Both the position numbers and the translations under genes were made by a program. Shown here piece by piece: positions 28,192 to 36,498 of a stretch of DNA of 64,000 nt (its first letter is position 1; each line of letters starts with the position of its first letter). The notes below the pieces were generated by a model, which was not told the origin of the DNA, made no database searches, and saw only the letters and a list, made by a program, of their open reading frames with translations. Source of the DNA: CADEDV01 sp964596345 (GTDB lineage Bacteria; Bacteroidota; Bacteroidia; Chitinophagales; Chitinophagaceae). The DNA lies in assembly GCA_964596345.1 (NCBI GenBank), contig CAZQSZ010000003.1, positions 1-64,000 of the forward strand, read 5' to 3'.

Positions 28192-28908
28192 TTACAAAAA
28201 ACGTTTTAATTCAGGTAAGGAAATCCTGTTCTCATAAATAGCTTTACCAATGATAGCACCATTACATCCCGCCTGGCGTAATTCTTCCAGGTCGGCCAGC
28301 GTAGTAATGCCCCCGCTGGCGATAAGATCAATCGAAGGATGCTGGTTCAATATTTTTTTATACAAAACGCTGGCAGGCCCCTGCAATAAGCCATCTTTAT
28401 TGACATCCGTACAGAAAAACTGTTTTACTCCTTTTACTTTATATTTTTCTACCAGGTCAAATACTGTCAGTGTTGTAGTTTCCGTCCATCCCCGGATAAC
28501 GATCAATTCATTTTTAACATCAGCGCCAAGGATAAAACGGTCAGCTCCAAACGCCAGTAACCAGCCAGAGAAAGTAAACTCATCTTTTACGGCAATGCTT
28601 CCTATGGAAGCAAAGGCCGCCCCCGAATTAAAAGTTATTTCCAGGTTTTGTTGTGTGCTGATGCCACCGCTGAAATCGATTTCCAGTTTTGTTTTCGTTG
28701 CGATCTTTTCCAGCACATTCCAGTTCTTTACTTCACCTGCTTTGGCGCCATCCAGGTCGACAAGATGTAATCTTTTTAATCCCGCATCTTCAAATTGTTT
28801 GGCAACTTCCAGCGGGTCTTCGTTATAGATTGTTTGCTGGCTGTAGTCACCTTTCGTTAACCGGACGCATTTTCCGTTAATAATATCAATAGCTGGTATG
28901 ATCGTCAT
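28192..28908 (-). CDS. hisA: ProFAR isomerase
   Basis: The 238-residue TIM barrel catalyses the Amadori rearrangement of ProFAR to PRFAR. Seen: IPAIDIINGKCVRLTKGDY with catalytic Asp8, the HLVDLDGAK strand, DFSGGISTQQN phosphate site, the second catalytic Asp in FCTDVNKDGLLQGP, and IASGGITTLADLEEL. It is a paralogue of hisF, its neighbour. Its ATG overlaps the hisH stop by four bases. Confidence 0.97.
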   Translation of the reverse strand: MTIIPAIDIINGKCVRLTKGDYSQQTIYNEDPLEVAKQFEDAGLKRLHLVDLDGAKAGEVKNWNVLEKIATKTKLEIDFSGGISTQQNLEITFNSGAAFASIGSIAVKDEFTFSGWLLAFGADRFILGADVKNELIVIRGWTETTTLTVFDLVEKYKVKGVKQFFCTDVNKDGLLQGPASVLYKKILNQHPSIDLIASGGITTLADLEELRQAGCNGAIIGKAIYENRISLPELKRFL

Positions 28909-29504
28909 AATGATAAACTAAGAAAGTTTTTAAGTAGTTGTTCCCCGGCTTTGGCACTTTTTTCCGGGTGAAACTGGACTCCATAAAAATTATTTTTTTT
29001 CAGGGCCGAACTATATGACTGTATATAATCTGTAGTTGCAATTGTATAATCACTGGTACCGGCATAATAGCCGTGAACAAAGTAACAATAACTTTTTTCC
29101 TCAATACAAGAGAATAATTCTGTTTTCAATCCTGCTATTGTATTCCAGCCGATCTGTGGTATTTTTAATTGTGGATCAACAGTCTTGAATTTTTTTACCA
29201 GGACCTTATCGAAAATCCCGAGACAGGGAGTGTCATTCTCCTCCGAATAATCGCAAAGTAATTGCATGCCCAGGCAAATGCCCAAAACGGGTTGTTGTAA
29301 TGAAATGATCAGTTTGTCAAGCTCTCTTTCTTTTAAATAACTCATAGCTGTGCTGGCTTCGCCAACCCCCGGGAAAATAACTCTGTCCGCAGCTTGTATT
29401 AAGGAGGAATCGTCCGTCACAGTCGCTTTTACCCCGATCCTCTCCAGGGCAAAAAGAACAGATTGGATATTGCCGGCGTTATATTTTATGATAACGACAT
29501 TCAT
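28905..29504 (-). CDS. hisH: Imidazole glycerol phosphate synthase, glutaminase subunit
   Basis: The 199-residue class I amidotransferase supplies ammonia to HisF. Seen: start MNVVIIKYNAGNIQSV, oxyanion region RVIFPGVGEAS, nucleophile Cys in GICLGMQLLCDYSEE, and His/Glu in GVQFHPEKSAKAG. An upstream ATG would extend the frame into hisB; ATG at 29504 is chosen because the family begins with this beta strand and it starts one base after the hisB stop. Confidence 0.96.
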   Translation of the reverse strand: MNVVIIKYNAGNIQSVLFALERIGVKATVTDDSSLIQAADRVIFPGVGEASTAMSYLKERELDKLIISLQQPVLGICLGMQLLCDYSEENDTPCLGIFDKVLVKKFKTVDPQLKIPQIGWNTIAGLKTELFSCIEEKSYCYFVHGYYAGTSDYTIATTDYIQSYSSALKKNNFYGVQFHPEKSAKAGEQLLKNFLSLSL

Positions 29505-29505
29505 C

Positions 29506-30645
29506 TTACAGGGAACCTTTAGTGCTTGGTAATTGCATATTTTCTGCATCTCTTTTCACAGCCGATTTAATGGCTTTTGCGAGGGCTTTGAAAATAGATT
29601 CTATTTTATGATGTTCGTTATCGCCTTCTGCTTTAATATTCAGGTTGCTTTTAGAAGCATCAGCGAATGATTTAAAGAAATGATGGAACATTTCCGTGGG
29701 CATATCGCCGATCTTTTCTCTTTTAAAGGGAGCATCCCAAACCAGCCAGGTCCTGCCGCCAAAGTCGATGGCCACCTGCGCCAGGCAATCATCCATAGGT
29801 AAAGTGAAACCATAACGGCCAATACCTTTTTTATTTCCCAGGGCGATGAGAAAAGCTTCTCCCAACGCAATGGCGGTGTCTTCAATGGTATGGTGTTCGT
29901 CAATTTGAAGATCGCCGTCAACAGTTATCGTGAGGTCAATACCACTATGACGGCCCAACTGATCCAGCATGTGATCAAAGAAGTGAAGACCGGTTTTTAT
30001 GGCTGTTCTGCCGCTGCCATCAAGGTTTAATTCGATATGGATCTTTGTTTCATTTGTATAACGTTGATGTGTGATCAGGCGCTGGCCCAGTTTCAGCAGC
30101 TCATAAATTTTTTGCCAATCAGTGGTTTCAAGAGCTACGACAGCTTGTAAAGTTATTTCATCGTCTTTTACTTCTGCGCCGCCCAATAAGCTGTCCTCTT
30201 TTAACCAGATGGCCCTGCATCCAAGGTTTTTGGCAAGCTGCACATCCGTAATCCGGTCTCCGATTACAAATGAACCCGGCAGGTCGTATTCTTTATTATT
30301 AATGTAGCTGGTCAGCATACCGGTGCCAGGTTTGCGGGTAGGGGCATTGTCGGCAGGAAAAGTTCTGTCAATATAAACAGCTGAAAATTCAATGCCTTCA
30401 TTGGCTAAACTCTTTATAACAAAATTATGGACCGGCCAGAATGTATCTTCCGGGAAAGAAGGAGTACCCAACCCGTCCTGGTTGGTGATCATCACTAATT
30501 CATAATCCAGTTCCTGTGCAATTTTCTTCATCCAGCTGAACATACCGGGATAGAATTCCAGTTTATCAAAGGAATCCAGCTGGTAACTAGGTGGAGCTTC
30601 TTTGATCAGGGTTCCGTCTCGATCAATAAATAATACCTTTTTCAT
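29506..30645 (-). CDS. hisB: Bifunctional histidinol-phosphatase / imidazoleglycerol-phosphate dehydratase
   Basis: The 379-residue fusion has an N-terminal HAD phosphatase (about 1-165; FIDRDGTLI, VMITNQDGLG, VIGDRITDVQLAKNLG) and a C-terminal dehydratase (about 190-379; GLHFFDHMLDQLGRHSG, DEHHTIEDTAIALGEA, FHHFFKSFAD, EGDNEHHKIESIFKALA). This E. coli-type fusion provides steps 6 and 8. The start MKKVLFIDRDGT at 30645 is used since earlier codons overlap hisC by about 70 nt; here the overlap is ATGA only. Confidence 0.96.
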   Translation of the reverse strand: MKKVLFIDRDGTLIKEAPPSYQLDSFDKLEFYPGMFSWMKKIAQELDYELVMITNQDGLGTPSFPEDTFWPVHNFVIKSLANEGIEFSAVYIDRTFPADNAPTRKPGTGMLTSYINNKEYDLPGSFVIGDRITDVQLAKNLGCRAIWLKEDSLLGGAEVKDDEITLQAVVALETTDWQKIYELLKLGQRLITHQRYTNETKIHIELNLDGSGRTAIKTGLHFFDHMLDQLGRHSGIDLTITVDGDLQIDEHHTIEDTAIALGEAFLIALGNKKGIGRYGFTLPMDDCLAQVAIDFGGRTWLVWDAPFKREKIGDMPTEMFHHFFKSFADASKSNLNIKAEGDNEHHKIESIFKALAKAIKSAVKRDAENMQLPSTKGSL

Positions 30646-31694
30646 GGCGTATATGTTTTTAAAGCATCGGTCAATAGTTGATTTTCTTCGGGAGTGCCAA
30701 TTGTTACCCGGAGGCAATCATCGCAAAGGATAACCTTTGAGCGGTCACGGACAATGATCCCTTTTGCGGTCAGAAACTCGTAGATTTTCTTAGCCCCTTC
30801 CATTTTTATCAACAGGAAATTAGCATCAGAAGGGTATACGGCCTGAGTAAAGGGGAACTGCATCAATGCATCCCTGAGCCACTCCCGTTGTTCAACGGTT
30901 ATCTGGATCCAGTCATTCACCGTAATAATATTGTCCAATGCTGCGGAAACAAGTTGCTGGGTGGCTGTATTAATATTGTAAGGATACTTCACTTTGTTCA
31001 TCAGGTCAATGACCGGTTGGCCGGCGAAAGCCATTCCCAACCGCAGGCCGGCCAGTCCCCATGCTTTGGATAAGGTTTGAAGAATGACCAGGTTGGGATA
31101 TTCCATTAACTCAGGAATAAAAGTTTTTTGCTTTGCATAGTTGATATAGGCTTCATCAATAACCACAAGCCCTTCAAAATTATTCAGCATTACTTCAATA
31201 TCTGACCGGTTGATGCTGTTGCCGGTCGGATTATTAGGGGAACAAATAAATATCAATTTGGTAAAAGGATCAATAACTTCTTCAATCCTATCGAGGTCTA
31301 GTTGAAATTCAGTAGTTAATGGCACCTTTTTCAAGCTGACATCATTCATTTCTGCACATACTTCATACATGCCATACGTGGGCGGACAGATGATCACATT
31401 ATCCTTCCCGGGTTCACAAAAAATACGGAACAGGAGATCAATGGCTTCATCACTGCCATTCCCTAAAAAGATATTTTCCGGCGGAACACCTTTTATTTTA
31501 CTGATCTTCTCTTTTACTGAAAGCTGCAAAGGATCCGGGTAGCGGTTATAGTCTTCATCCAATGGCGAACCAAACGCATTTTCATTGGCATCGAGGAAAA
31601 TACGGGCATTGCCGCTGAATTCATGACGGGCTGATGAATAAGCGGTCATCTTTTTTATATTCTCCCGTATTAAACTGTCCAGGTTGAAGTTCAT
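30642..31694 (-). CDS. hisC: Histidinol-phosphate aminotransferase
   Basis: The 350-residue fold-type I PLP enzyme makes histidinol phosphate from imidazole acetol phosphate and glutamate. Seen: DANENAFGSPL near the N-terminus, GNGSDEAIDLLFR cofactor region, CSPNNPTGN, VVIDEAYINYA, the PLP lysine in LQTLSKAWGLAGLRLG, and substrate Arg in LRVTIGTPEEN. Length is standard. It sits between hisD (5 nt upstream) and hisB (4-nt overlap). Confidence 0.96.
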   Translation of the reverse strand: MNFNLDSLIRENIKKMTAYSSARHEFSGNARIFLDANENAFGSPLDEDYNRYPDPLQLSVKEKISKIKGVPPENIFLGNGSDEAIDLLFRIFCEPGKDNVIICPPTYGMYEVCAEMNDVSLKKVPLTTEFQLDLDRIEEVIDPFTKLIFICSPNNPTGNSINRSDIEVMLNNFEGLVVIDEAYINYAKQKTFIPELMEYPNLVILQTLSKAWGLAGLRLGMAFAGQPVIDLMNKVKYPYNINTATQQLVSAALDNIITVNDWIQITVEQREWLRDALMQFPFTQAVYPSDANFLLIKMEGAKKIYEFLTAKGIIVRDRSKVILCDDCLRVTIGTPEENQLLTDALKTYTP

Positions 31695-31699
31695 CTTTT

Positions 31700-32974
31700 T
31701 TACTTTAAACGTATTGCTACGGCATTTTTATGGGCATCCAGCCCTTCGGCTGCAGCCATGGTCATTACAATAGCACTTATTTGTTGCAAACCCTCTTTTG
31801 TTAATTGCTGGTAAGTGATCTTTTTGACAAAACTATCTAATGATACACCACTGTACATGGCTGCATAGCCGTTCGTTGGTAAGGTATGGTTAGTACCGCT
31901 GGCATAATCACCTGCACTTTCAGGGGAGTAGTTGCCAATAAAAACCGACCCGGCTGTTACAACCTTTTTTGCTGCAGCTTCGGCATTTTCACAGGAGAGG
32001 ATCAGGTGTTCCGGTGCATACAGGTTTGATAATTCAATTGCTTCATCAATATCTCTTACTAAGACAAGTTTACTGTTCTGTAATGCTTTTTCTGCAATAT
32101 CCTTTCTTGGTAATTCAGTTACCTGCTGCCTTATTGCTTTGGTTACATTTGATAATATATCTTCTGATGTTGTTAAAAGGACTACCTGCGAATCCGGTCC
32201 ATGTTCAGCCTGTGAAAGAAGATCAGCAGCCACATATTCTGGTATGGCTGTATCATCAGCAATTACGAGGACCTCCGAAGGACCCGCAGGCATATCAATC
32301 GCTGTTCCCTGTTGTTGTATGAGCTGCTTCGCCAACGTTACATATTGATTTCCCGGTCCGAATATTTTGAATACGTTAGGGATACTTTCTGTTCCGTAAG
32401 TCATGGCAGCGATGGCCTGCACACCACCTGCTTTAAAAATTTTTGTAACTCCGCAAATGGAAGCGGCGTATAAGATCGCCGGGTTAACTGTTCCGTCTTT
32501 GGATGGGGGAGTACACAGTACAATCTCCTTACAACCTGCAATAGAAGCCGGGACAGCGAGCATGAGTACGGTGGAGAAAAGCGGGGCCGAGCCACCCGGA
32601 ATATATAGTCCCACTTTTTCTATGCCTCTTGACTCTCTCCAGCAAAGCACTCCTGGCATTGTTTCAACTTTTCTGGTCTCTTCTTTTTGTGAAAGATGAA
32701 ATGTTTCGATATTCTTTTTGGCTTGCTCAATGGCCTGTTTCAGTTCAGGTGAAAGCAGGCCTGAGGCCCGTGTAATTTCTTTGTCAGTAACAACCAGTTT
32801 CTTTACTGATACACCGTCAAATTCTTTTGTAAACTTCTTTACCGCTTTGTCTCCTTTCTCCTTCACTTTTTGTAATATCTTTCTCACAGTTTTCTCCAGT
32901 GAGGAATTATCCGCTGCGGGTCGTTGAAGGATCTCCTGCCAAAGTTCTTTACCCGGGTAATTATAGGTTTGCAT
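31700..32974 (-). CDS. hisD: Histidinol dehydrogenase
   Basis: The 424-residue zinc enzyme oxidises histidinol to histidine with two NAD+. Seen: GLYIPGGSAPLFSTVLMLA, KAGGVQAIAAMTYGTESIP, IDMPAGPSEVLVIADD, the zinc-ligand region LSQAEHGPDSQVVL, and APEHLIL...GDYASGTNHTLPT near the C-terminus. Length and motifs are complete. It is the second gene of the operon, nine bases after hisG. Confidence 0.97.
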   Translation of the reverse strand: MQTYNYPGKELWQEILQRPAADNSSLEKTVRKILQKVKEKGDKAVKKFTKEFDGVSVKKLVVTDKEITRASGLLSPELKQAIEQAKKNIETFHLSQKEETRKVETMPGVLCWRESRGIEKVGLYIPGGSAPLFSTVLMLAVPASIAGCKEIVLCTPPSKDGTVNPAILYAASICGVTKIFKAGGVQAIAAMTYGTESIPNVFKIFGPGNQYVTLAKQLIQQQGTAIDMPAGPSEVLVIADDTAIPEYVAADLLSQAEHGPDSQVVLLTTSEDILSNVTKAIRQQVTELPRKDIAEKALQNSKLVLVRDIDEAIELSNLYAPEHLILSCENAEAAAKKVVTAGSVFIGNYSPESAGDYASGTNHTLPTNGYAAMYSGVSLDSFVKKITYQQLTKEGLQQISAIVMTMAAAEGLDAHKNAVAIRLK

Positions 32975-32983
32975 GCCGATTAG

Positions 32984-33844
32984 TTAAATGATCATTTTTT
33001 CAATGGGGATGATAAGGATGCCCTGTGCACCGTTCTCTTTTAGTTGCTGAATTACATTCCAGAAATCATTTTCAGCAATAACGGAATGGATCGAACTCCA
33101 GCCTGATTCAGCTAACGGTAAAATGGTGGGGCTCTTCATTCCCGGTAATAATGCACAGATTGTTTCCACTTTATCGTTCGGGGCATTCAGTAATACATAT
33201 TTATTATTCTTTGCTTTTTTTACTGACCGTATGCGGAACAACAGGCTTTCCAGGATGATTTTTTTATCGGCCGATAAGTTTTTATTACTGATCAATACCG
33301 CTTCCGAAGAAAGAATGGTTTCGATCTCTTTCAGCTCATTGGTAAACAGGGTGCTGCCCGAACTTACCAGGTCACAAATAGCATCTGCCAATCCAATCCG
33401 GGGTGCTATCTCCACGGAACCACTGATCTCATGAATAGAGGCGCTGATGTTTTTCTCCAGGAGGTAAGCACGGAGAATGTTAGGATAGCTGGTGGCGATT
33501 TTTTTGCCATTCAGATCTTCTGCGGATTTCATGCTGCCATTCTTTGGCACGGCCAGCGATAAACGGCATTTTCCGAAACCGGCTTTTTCAATGGTATCAA
33601 CATCCTTCCGGCTTTCTTTTACCACATTCTCGCCAACAAAGCCAATATCAGCCACAGCATCCTGTACATATTCCGGAATATCATCGTCCCGTAAAAAGAA
33701 AACTTCAATAGGGAAGTTGGCGGCCTGCACCCTTAACTGGTTATTGCCATTGCTGACTTCGATGCCGCATTCTTTCAGGAGTTTCATAGAACCTTCGTAC
33801 AGGCGGCCCGATTTCTGCACAGCGATCTTTAATGTTGTTTGCAT
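32984..33844 (-). CDS. hisG: ATP phosphoribosyltransferase, long form
   Basis: The 286-residue enzyme commits ATP and PRPP to histidine synthesis. The long form has two catalytic lobes (KIAVQKSGRLYEGSMKLL, DIGFVGENVV, DLVSSGSTLFTNEL) plus a C-terminal ACT-like regulatory domain (about 205-286, with GMKSPTILPLAESGWSSIHSVI) that senses histidine, so no HisZ is needed. The ATG at 33844 is chosen: a longer frame exists but would run through the attenuator hairpin at 33870-33895. It is the first structural gene of the operon and is controlled by the leader upstream. Confidence 0.95.
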   Translation of the reverse strand: MQTTLKIAVQKSGRLYEGSMKLLKECGIEVSNGNNQLRVQAANFPIEVFFLRDDDIPEYVQDAVADIGFVGENVVKESRKDVDTIEKAGFGKCRLSLAVPKNGSMKSAEDLNGKKIATSYPNILRAYLLEKNISASIHEISGSVEIAPRIGLADAICDLVSSGSTLFTNELKEIETILSSEAVLISNKNLSADKKIILESLLFRIRSVKKAKNNKYVLLNAPNDKVETICALLPGMKSPTILPLAESGWSSIHSVIAENDFWNVIQQLKENGAQGILIIPIEKMII

Positions 33845-33860
33845 AGATGCTTTATTAGCG

Positions 33861-33895
33861 TAAAATAAAAAGGGCTTACTCAAGAGTAAGCCCTT
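33861..33895 (-). terminator. his operon attenuator (intrinsic terminator)
   Basis: On the minus strand, a perfect 12-bp stem AAGGGCTTACTC/GAGTAAGCCCTT (33895-33884 / 33881-33870) with a 2-nt loop (bigger if the closing pair opens) is followed by TTTTTATTTT. It lies between the His-rich leader peptide and hisG, 26 nt before the hisG start, so it can only act on the operon's own transcript. Confidence 0.9.
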
Positions 33896-33923
33896 CACTA
33901 TGTTTATCACATAATACCTTCAT

Positions 33924-33931
33924 GGCCTACT
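33924..33931 (-). promoter_or_regulatory. his antiterminator half-site
   Basis: On the minus strand, AGTAGGCC (33931-33924) can pair over eight positions, one a G-U, with GGCTTACT (33892-33885) in the 5' arm of the terminator. It begins inside the leader stop codon. A ribosome that finishes the leader would cover it and allow the terminator; one stalled on the His cluster at 33945-33956 would leave it free. Confidence 0.75.
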
Positions 33932-33977
33932 ACCCGTGTAGCAAGTGATGATGATGATTATGTGTGTGTCTGTTCAT
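33930..33977 (-). CDS. hisL: his operon leader peptide
   Basis: ATG at 33977 opens a 15-codon frame, MNRHTHNHHHHLLHG, ending at TAG (33930). Seven of fifteen codons encode histidine, four of them consecutive (33945-33956). It is followed by an antiterminator site and an intrinsic terminator before hisG, the layout of a translation-coupled attenuator such as enterobacterial hisL. When charged tRNA-His is scarce the ribosome should stall in the His run and favour read-through into the operon. The sequence arrangement is seen directly; the mechanism follows from the known his/trp attenuators. Confidence 0.9.
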   Translation of the reverse strand: MNRHTHNHHHHLLHG

Positions 33978-33986
33978 ATTGAAAAG

Positions 33987-33994
33987 CAAAAATA
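33987..33994 (-). promoter_or_regulatory. his operon -7 promoter element
   Basis: On the minus strand TATTTTTG matches TAnnTTTG exactly. It ends only nine bases before the leader ATG, so the transcript would have almost no 5' untranslated region. No TTTG is seen 19 nt upstream; a 7-bp inverted repeat ACAGGCA...TGCCTGT (34014-34034 region) occupies that side and might be an operator or the end signal of the upstream gene. Confidence 0.55.
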
Positions 33995-34068
33995 GGGATT
34001 AAATATACAGGCACGTCATTTGCCTGTAATTTTTTATACTGCTTACAAATGAGTGGTAGTTTTATTTG

Positions 34069-34404
34069 TCAATTGCGGGCTGCCTGTTCCAGGATGTCTG
34101 TTGGAGTAATACCCAGGTGGCTTTCTTCATACACACATTCTCCTGATTTGATCAGTAACACCTGGGGCGACTCATGGTGTACATTGAATACCTCAGCTAC
34201 TTTATTAGAAACAGGGCGGTGTACCAGCAGGTCGAGGAAGTAAAAATCCACTCCCTGCACATTATCCAGTTGTTCGACCCTGTTCAGGGCCGTGCGGCTG
34301 ATGTTACAGCGGGTGCTGTGTTTAAAAATCACTTTGGGCTTATCGTGAGATGAAGCTATAAGATCATTCAGCTGATCTTCAGTAGTCAGGTGTGTCCAAT
34401 GCAT
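34069..34404 (-). CDS. ytxJ: Bacillithiol-system redox-active protein YtxJ
   Basis: The 111-residue thioredoxin-fold protein has FKHSTRCNISRTALNRVEQL, with the single active Cys following the first strand, then VDFYFLDLL and the cis-Pro-containing ESPQVLLIKSGE. This is the YtxJ family (formerly DUF2847), a monothiol bacilliredoxin thought to remove bacillithiol from proteins. Bacillithiol is known in some Bacteroidota. It is on the same strand as the his operon but separated by the operon's own promoter. Confidence 0.87.
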   Translation of the reverse strand: MHWTHLTTEDQLNDLIASSHDKPKVIFKHSTRCNISRTALNRVEQLDNVQGVDFYFLDLLVHRPVSNKVAEVFNVHHESPQVLLIKSGECVYEESHLGITPTDILEQAARN

Positions 34405-34418
34405 AAGAGTGGAAAAAA

Positions 34419-34541
34419 TCAGCCTTTGAATTTGTAACTGGATTGAGGATTACCCGGGCAACCATATTTTTGGGTGGCGCAGGATGAAATAACAAAGACC
34501 AGGGCTGCTAAAAGTAAAGAGGCTAAAACCTTATTTTTCAT
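34419..34541 (-). CDS. Small lipoprotein, 40 residues
   Basis: ATG at 34541 opens 40 codons ending at TGA (34419). The product starts MKNKVLASLLLAALVFVISSC, a lipoprotein signal with lipobox ISSC (Cys21 after Met numbering), followed by a 19-residue mature part, ATQKYGCPGNPQSSYKFKG. The mature peptide has a second Cys. It lies 14 nt upstream of ytxJ on the same strand and could be co-transcribed with it. Similar tiny lipoproteins with a C-P-G-N motif are familiar in Bacteroidota, but no function is known. Confidence 0.72.
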   Translation of the reverse strand: MKNKVLASLLLAALVFVISSCATQKYGCPGNPQSSYKFKG

Positions 34542-34782
34542 TGTCGGATATTTTGTGTTGTTATAACGACAGGAGACCGTAATTATTACGCAAATATAAT
34601 GCGGGGAAGCCGATTTTGCCCTTTTTAAGACTTCTGCGTCTTTTTGCGGCAGGAGTTTCCACTTAAGTGACTGGTTATCTACAGCTGAACAGGAATTGAA
34701 CGGATTAATATTTCTCCACTAAAAAGCACTTATTCCTTTACCTTTACCGCCCTATTTTACCCGAAAAGAAATTACTGACCTG

Positions 34783-35550
34783 ATGTTACAATTGAAAAAA
34801 CCGCTTGCTTTCATAGACCTGGAGACAACCGGTGTGAACCTTGGCCTGGACCGTATCGTTGAGATCGCTATTGTGAAGATCCTCCCGGATGGCACCAAAA
34901 GCGTAAAACGAAAGCTCCTGAACCCTGAAATGGCTATCCCCAAAGCTTCCAGTGATATCCACGGCATTACGGATGAAATGGTAAAAGATGCCCCTACTTT
35001 TAAGCAGGTGGCCCACGAATTAAAGCAGATGCTGGATGGCTGCGACCTGGCTGGCTACAATTCCAACCGTTTTGACATCCCCCTGCTGATGGAAGAATTC
35101 TTACGGGTGCAGGTAGATTTCGATATGAAGAACCGGAAACTGCTGGATGTGCAGAATATCTTTCATAAAATGGAACCCCGCACACTTGGGGCAGCCTATA
35201 AATTTTATTGCAATAAAGCATTGGAAGGTGCCCATGGTGCCGAAGTGGATGCCTCAGCCACACATGAGATACTGGAAGCACAACTCGAACGTTACCCTGA
35301 ACTCGGAAATAACGTAGATACTATTCTCAAGACCATTGGTGAAGATGTGATCGTCGATTTTGCCCGCCGGTTCATCATGGAAAACGGTACCGAGGTATTC
35401 AATTTCGGAAAATTCAAAGGCCGGCCTGTTGCAGATGTTTTAAAAAGTGAACCCCAGTATTATGACTGGATGATGAAAGGCGATTTTCCCCAGCACACCA
35501 AACAAAAACTGACAGAGATCTATACCCGTACGATGCTGAAGAAAAATTAA
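34783..35550 (+). CDS. DnaQ-like 3'-5' exonuclease with C-terminal DUF3820-like domain
   Basis: The 255-residue protein has a DEDDh exonuclease domain: D12 and E14 in FIDLETTG, the second Asp in AGYNSNRFDIPLL, and the HxxxD motif HGAEVDASATHEIL. The C-terminal portion (about 200-255, FNFGKFKGRPVADVLKSEPQYYDWMM) resembles the small DUF3820/ExoX-type module found after such nucleases. It may proofread or trim DNA or RNA. It stands alone, downstream of a 240-nt gap and upstream of a glycosyltransferase with its own promoter box. Confidence 0.87.
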   Translation: MLQLKKPLAFIDLETTGVNLGLDRIVEIAIVKILPDGTKSVKRKLLNPEMAIPKASSDIHGITDEMVKDAPTFKQVAHELKQMLDGCDLAGYNSNRFDIPLLMEEFLRVQVDFDMKNRKLLDVQNIFHKMEPRTLGAAYKFYCNKALEGAHGAEVDASATHEILEAQLERYPELGNNVDTILKTIGEDVIVDFARRFIMENGTEVFNFGKFKGRPVADVLKSEPQYYDWMMKGDFPQHTKQKLTEIYTRTMLKKN

Positions 35551-35610
35551 GCATAAGCAGCGAACTTAATCTGCTTACAATTTTAACAGGGCTTCTTTTA
35601 GTGTTTATTG

Positions 35611-35618
35611 TAAATTTG
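35611..35618 (+). promoter_or_regulatory. -7 element for the GT2 gene
   Basis: TAAATTTG matches TAnnTTTG exactly, 25 nt before the TTG start at 35644. No TTTG at the right -33 distance. Confidence 0.5.
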
Positions 35619-35643
35619 AGCTTTAAACAGGTAACTGGCAATC

Positions 35644-36447
35644 TTGGAAAAATTAGTAGTTATACCAACCTACAACGAGAAGGAGAATATCAGTAATATC
35701 CTTCATGCAGTATTCAACCTGAATGAAAATTTCCATGTCCTGGTGATAGATGATGGTTCGCCGGATGGAACCGCTCAGATCGTAAAAGATTTACAATCGA
35801 AATTTCCGGACCAGCTATTCATTGAAGAAAGAAAAGGTAAGCTGGGCCTGGGTACGGCATATATTCATGGGTTTAAATGGGGCATAGCCCGCAACTACCA
35901 GTTCATTTTTGAAATGGATGCCGACTTTTCACACAATCCCAATGATCTCCCCCGCTTATACAATGCCTGCAAGAATGAAGGGGCCGACCTGGCCATTGGT
36001 TCCCGCTATACGAAAGGCGGTGGCGTGGTGAACTGGCCGGCCAACCGCATTGCTTTATCAAAGGGCGGCTCTCTCTATACAAGGATCATTACCTGGATGC
36101 CGGTGAAAGACCCGACAGCCGGTTTTATGTGTTACCGGAAAGAGGTACTGGAAACGATCGATTTGGATAAGATCGCTTTTGTCGGCTACGCTTTCCAGAT
36201 CGAAATGAAATTTGCTGCGTGGAAATTAGGCTTCAAGATCAAAGAAGTACCGATCATTTTCCAGGACAGGACCTACGGTGTTTCTAAAATGAATAAGGGG
36301 ATTGTGAAAGAAGGTATTCTTGGTGTACTCAAACTCCGCTGGCACAGTCTCTTTACCAATTACCGCAGCCGGGTAAAAAAAACTGAAGTACAAAGTACCC
36401 CGGTTACAACTTCAGCACCCAATGAAGTGCTGGCCGAGACGAAATAA
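35644..36447 (+). CDS. Polyprenol monophosphomannose synthase-like GT2 glycosyltransferase
   Basis: The 267-residue GT-A protein has VIPTYNEKENI, VIDDGSPDGTAQ, FEMDADFSHNPND (the DxD metal site), GSRYTKGGGVVNWP and the TAGFMCYRKEVLE block, all typical of dolichol/polyprenol-phosphate mannose synthases. It lacks the C-terminal membrane helices of some homologues, so it should be a peripheral enzyme that charges a lipid carrier for periplasmic glycosylation. The start codon appears to be TTG at 35644, immediately before the conserved first strand. Confidence 0.9.
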   Translation: MEKLVVIPTYNEKENISNILHAVFNLNENFHVLVIDDGSPDGTAQIVKDLQSKFPDQLFIEERKGKLGLGTAYIHGFKWGIARNYQFIFEMDADFSHNPNDLPRLYNACKNEGADLAIGSRYTKGGGVVNWPANRIALSKGGSLYTRIITWMPVKDPTAGFMCYRKEVLETIDLDKIAFVGYAFQIEMKFAAWKLGFKIKEVPIIFQDRTYGVSKMNKGIVKEGILGVLKLRWHSLFTNYRSRVKKTEVQSTPVTTSAPNEVLAETK

Positions 36448-36498
36448 CCCCTTCCTTTTTCTTTCTTTTCTTTAGTTTGCAGTTTATTGTTGCTGCAA

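Noticed and set aside
32984..33910. Longer hisG start at 33910
   Set aside because: The extension would be read through the attenuator terminator and lacks family similarity; the ATG at 33844 begins directly before the conserved first strand.
33897..33997. CRISPR or repeat explanation for the CAT/ATG-rich stretch
   Set aside because: It is fully explained as the His-codon run of the leader peptide; there is no repeat-spacer structure.
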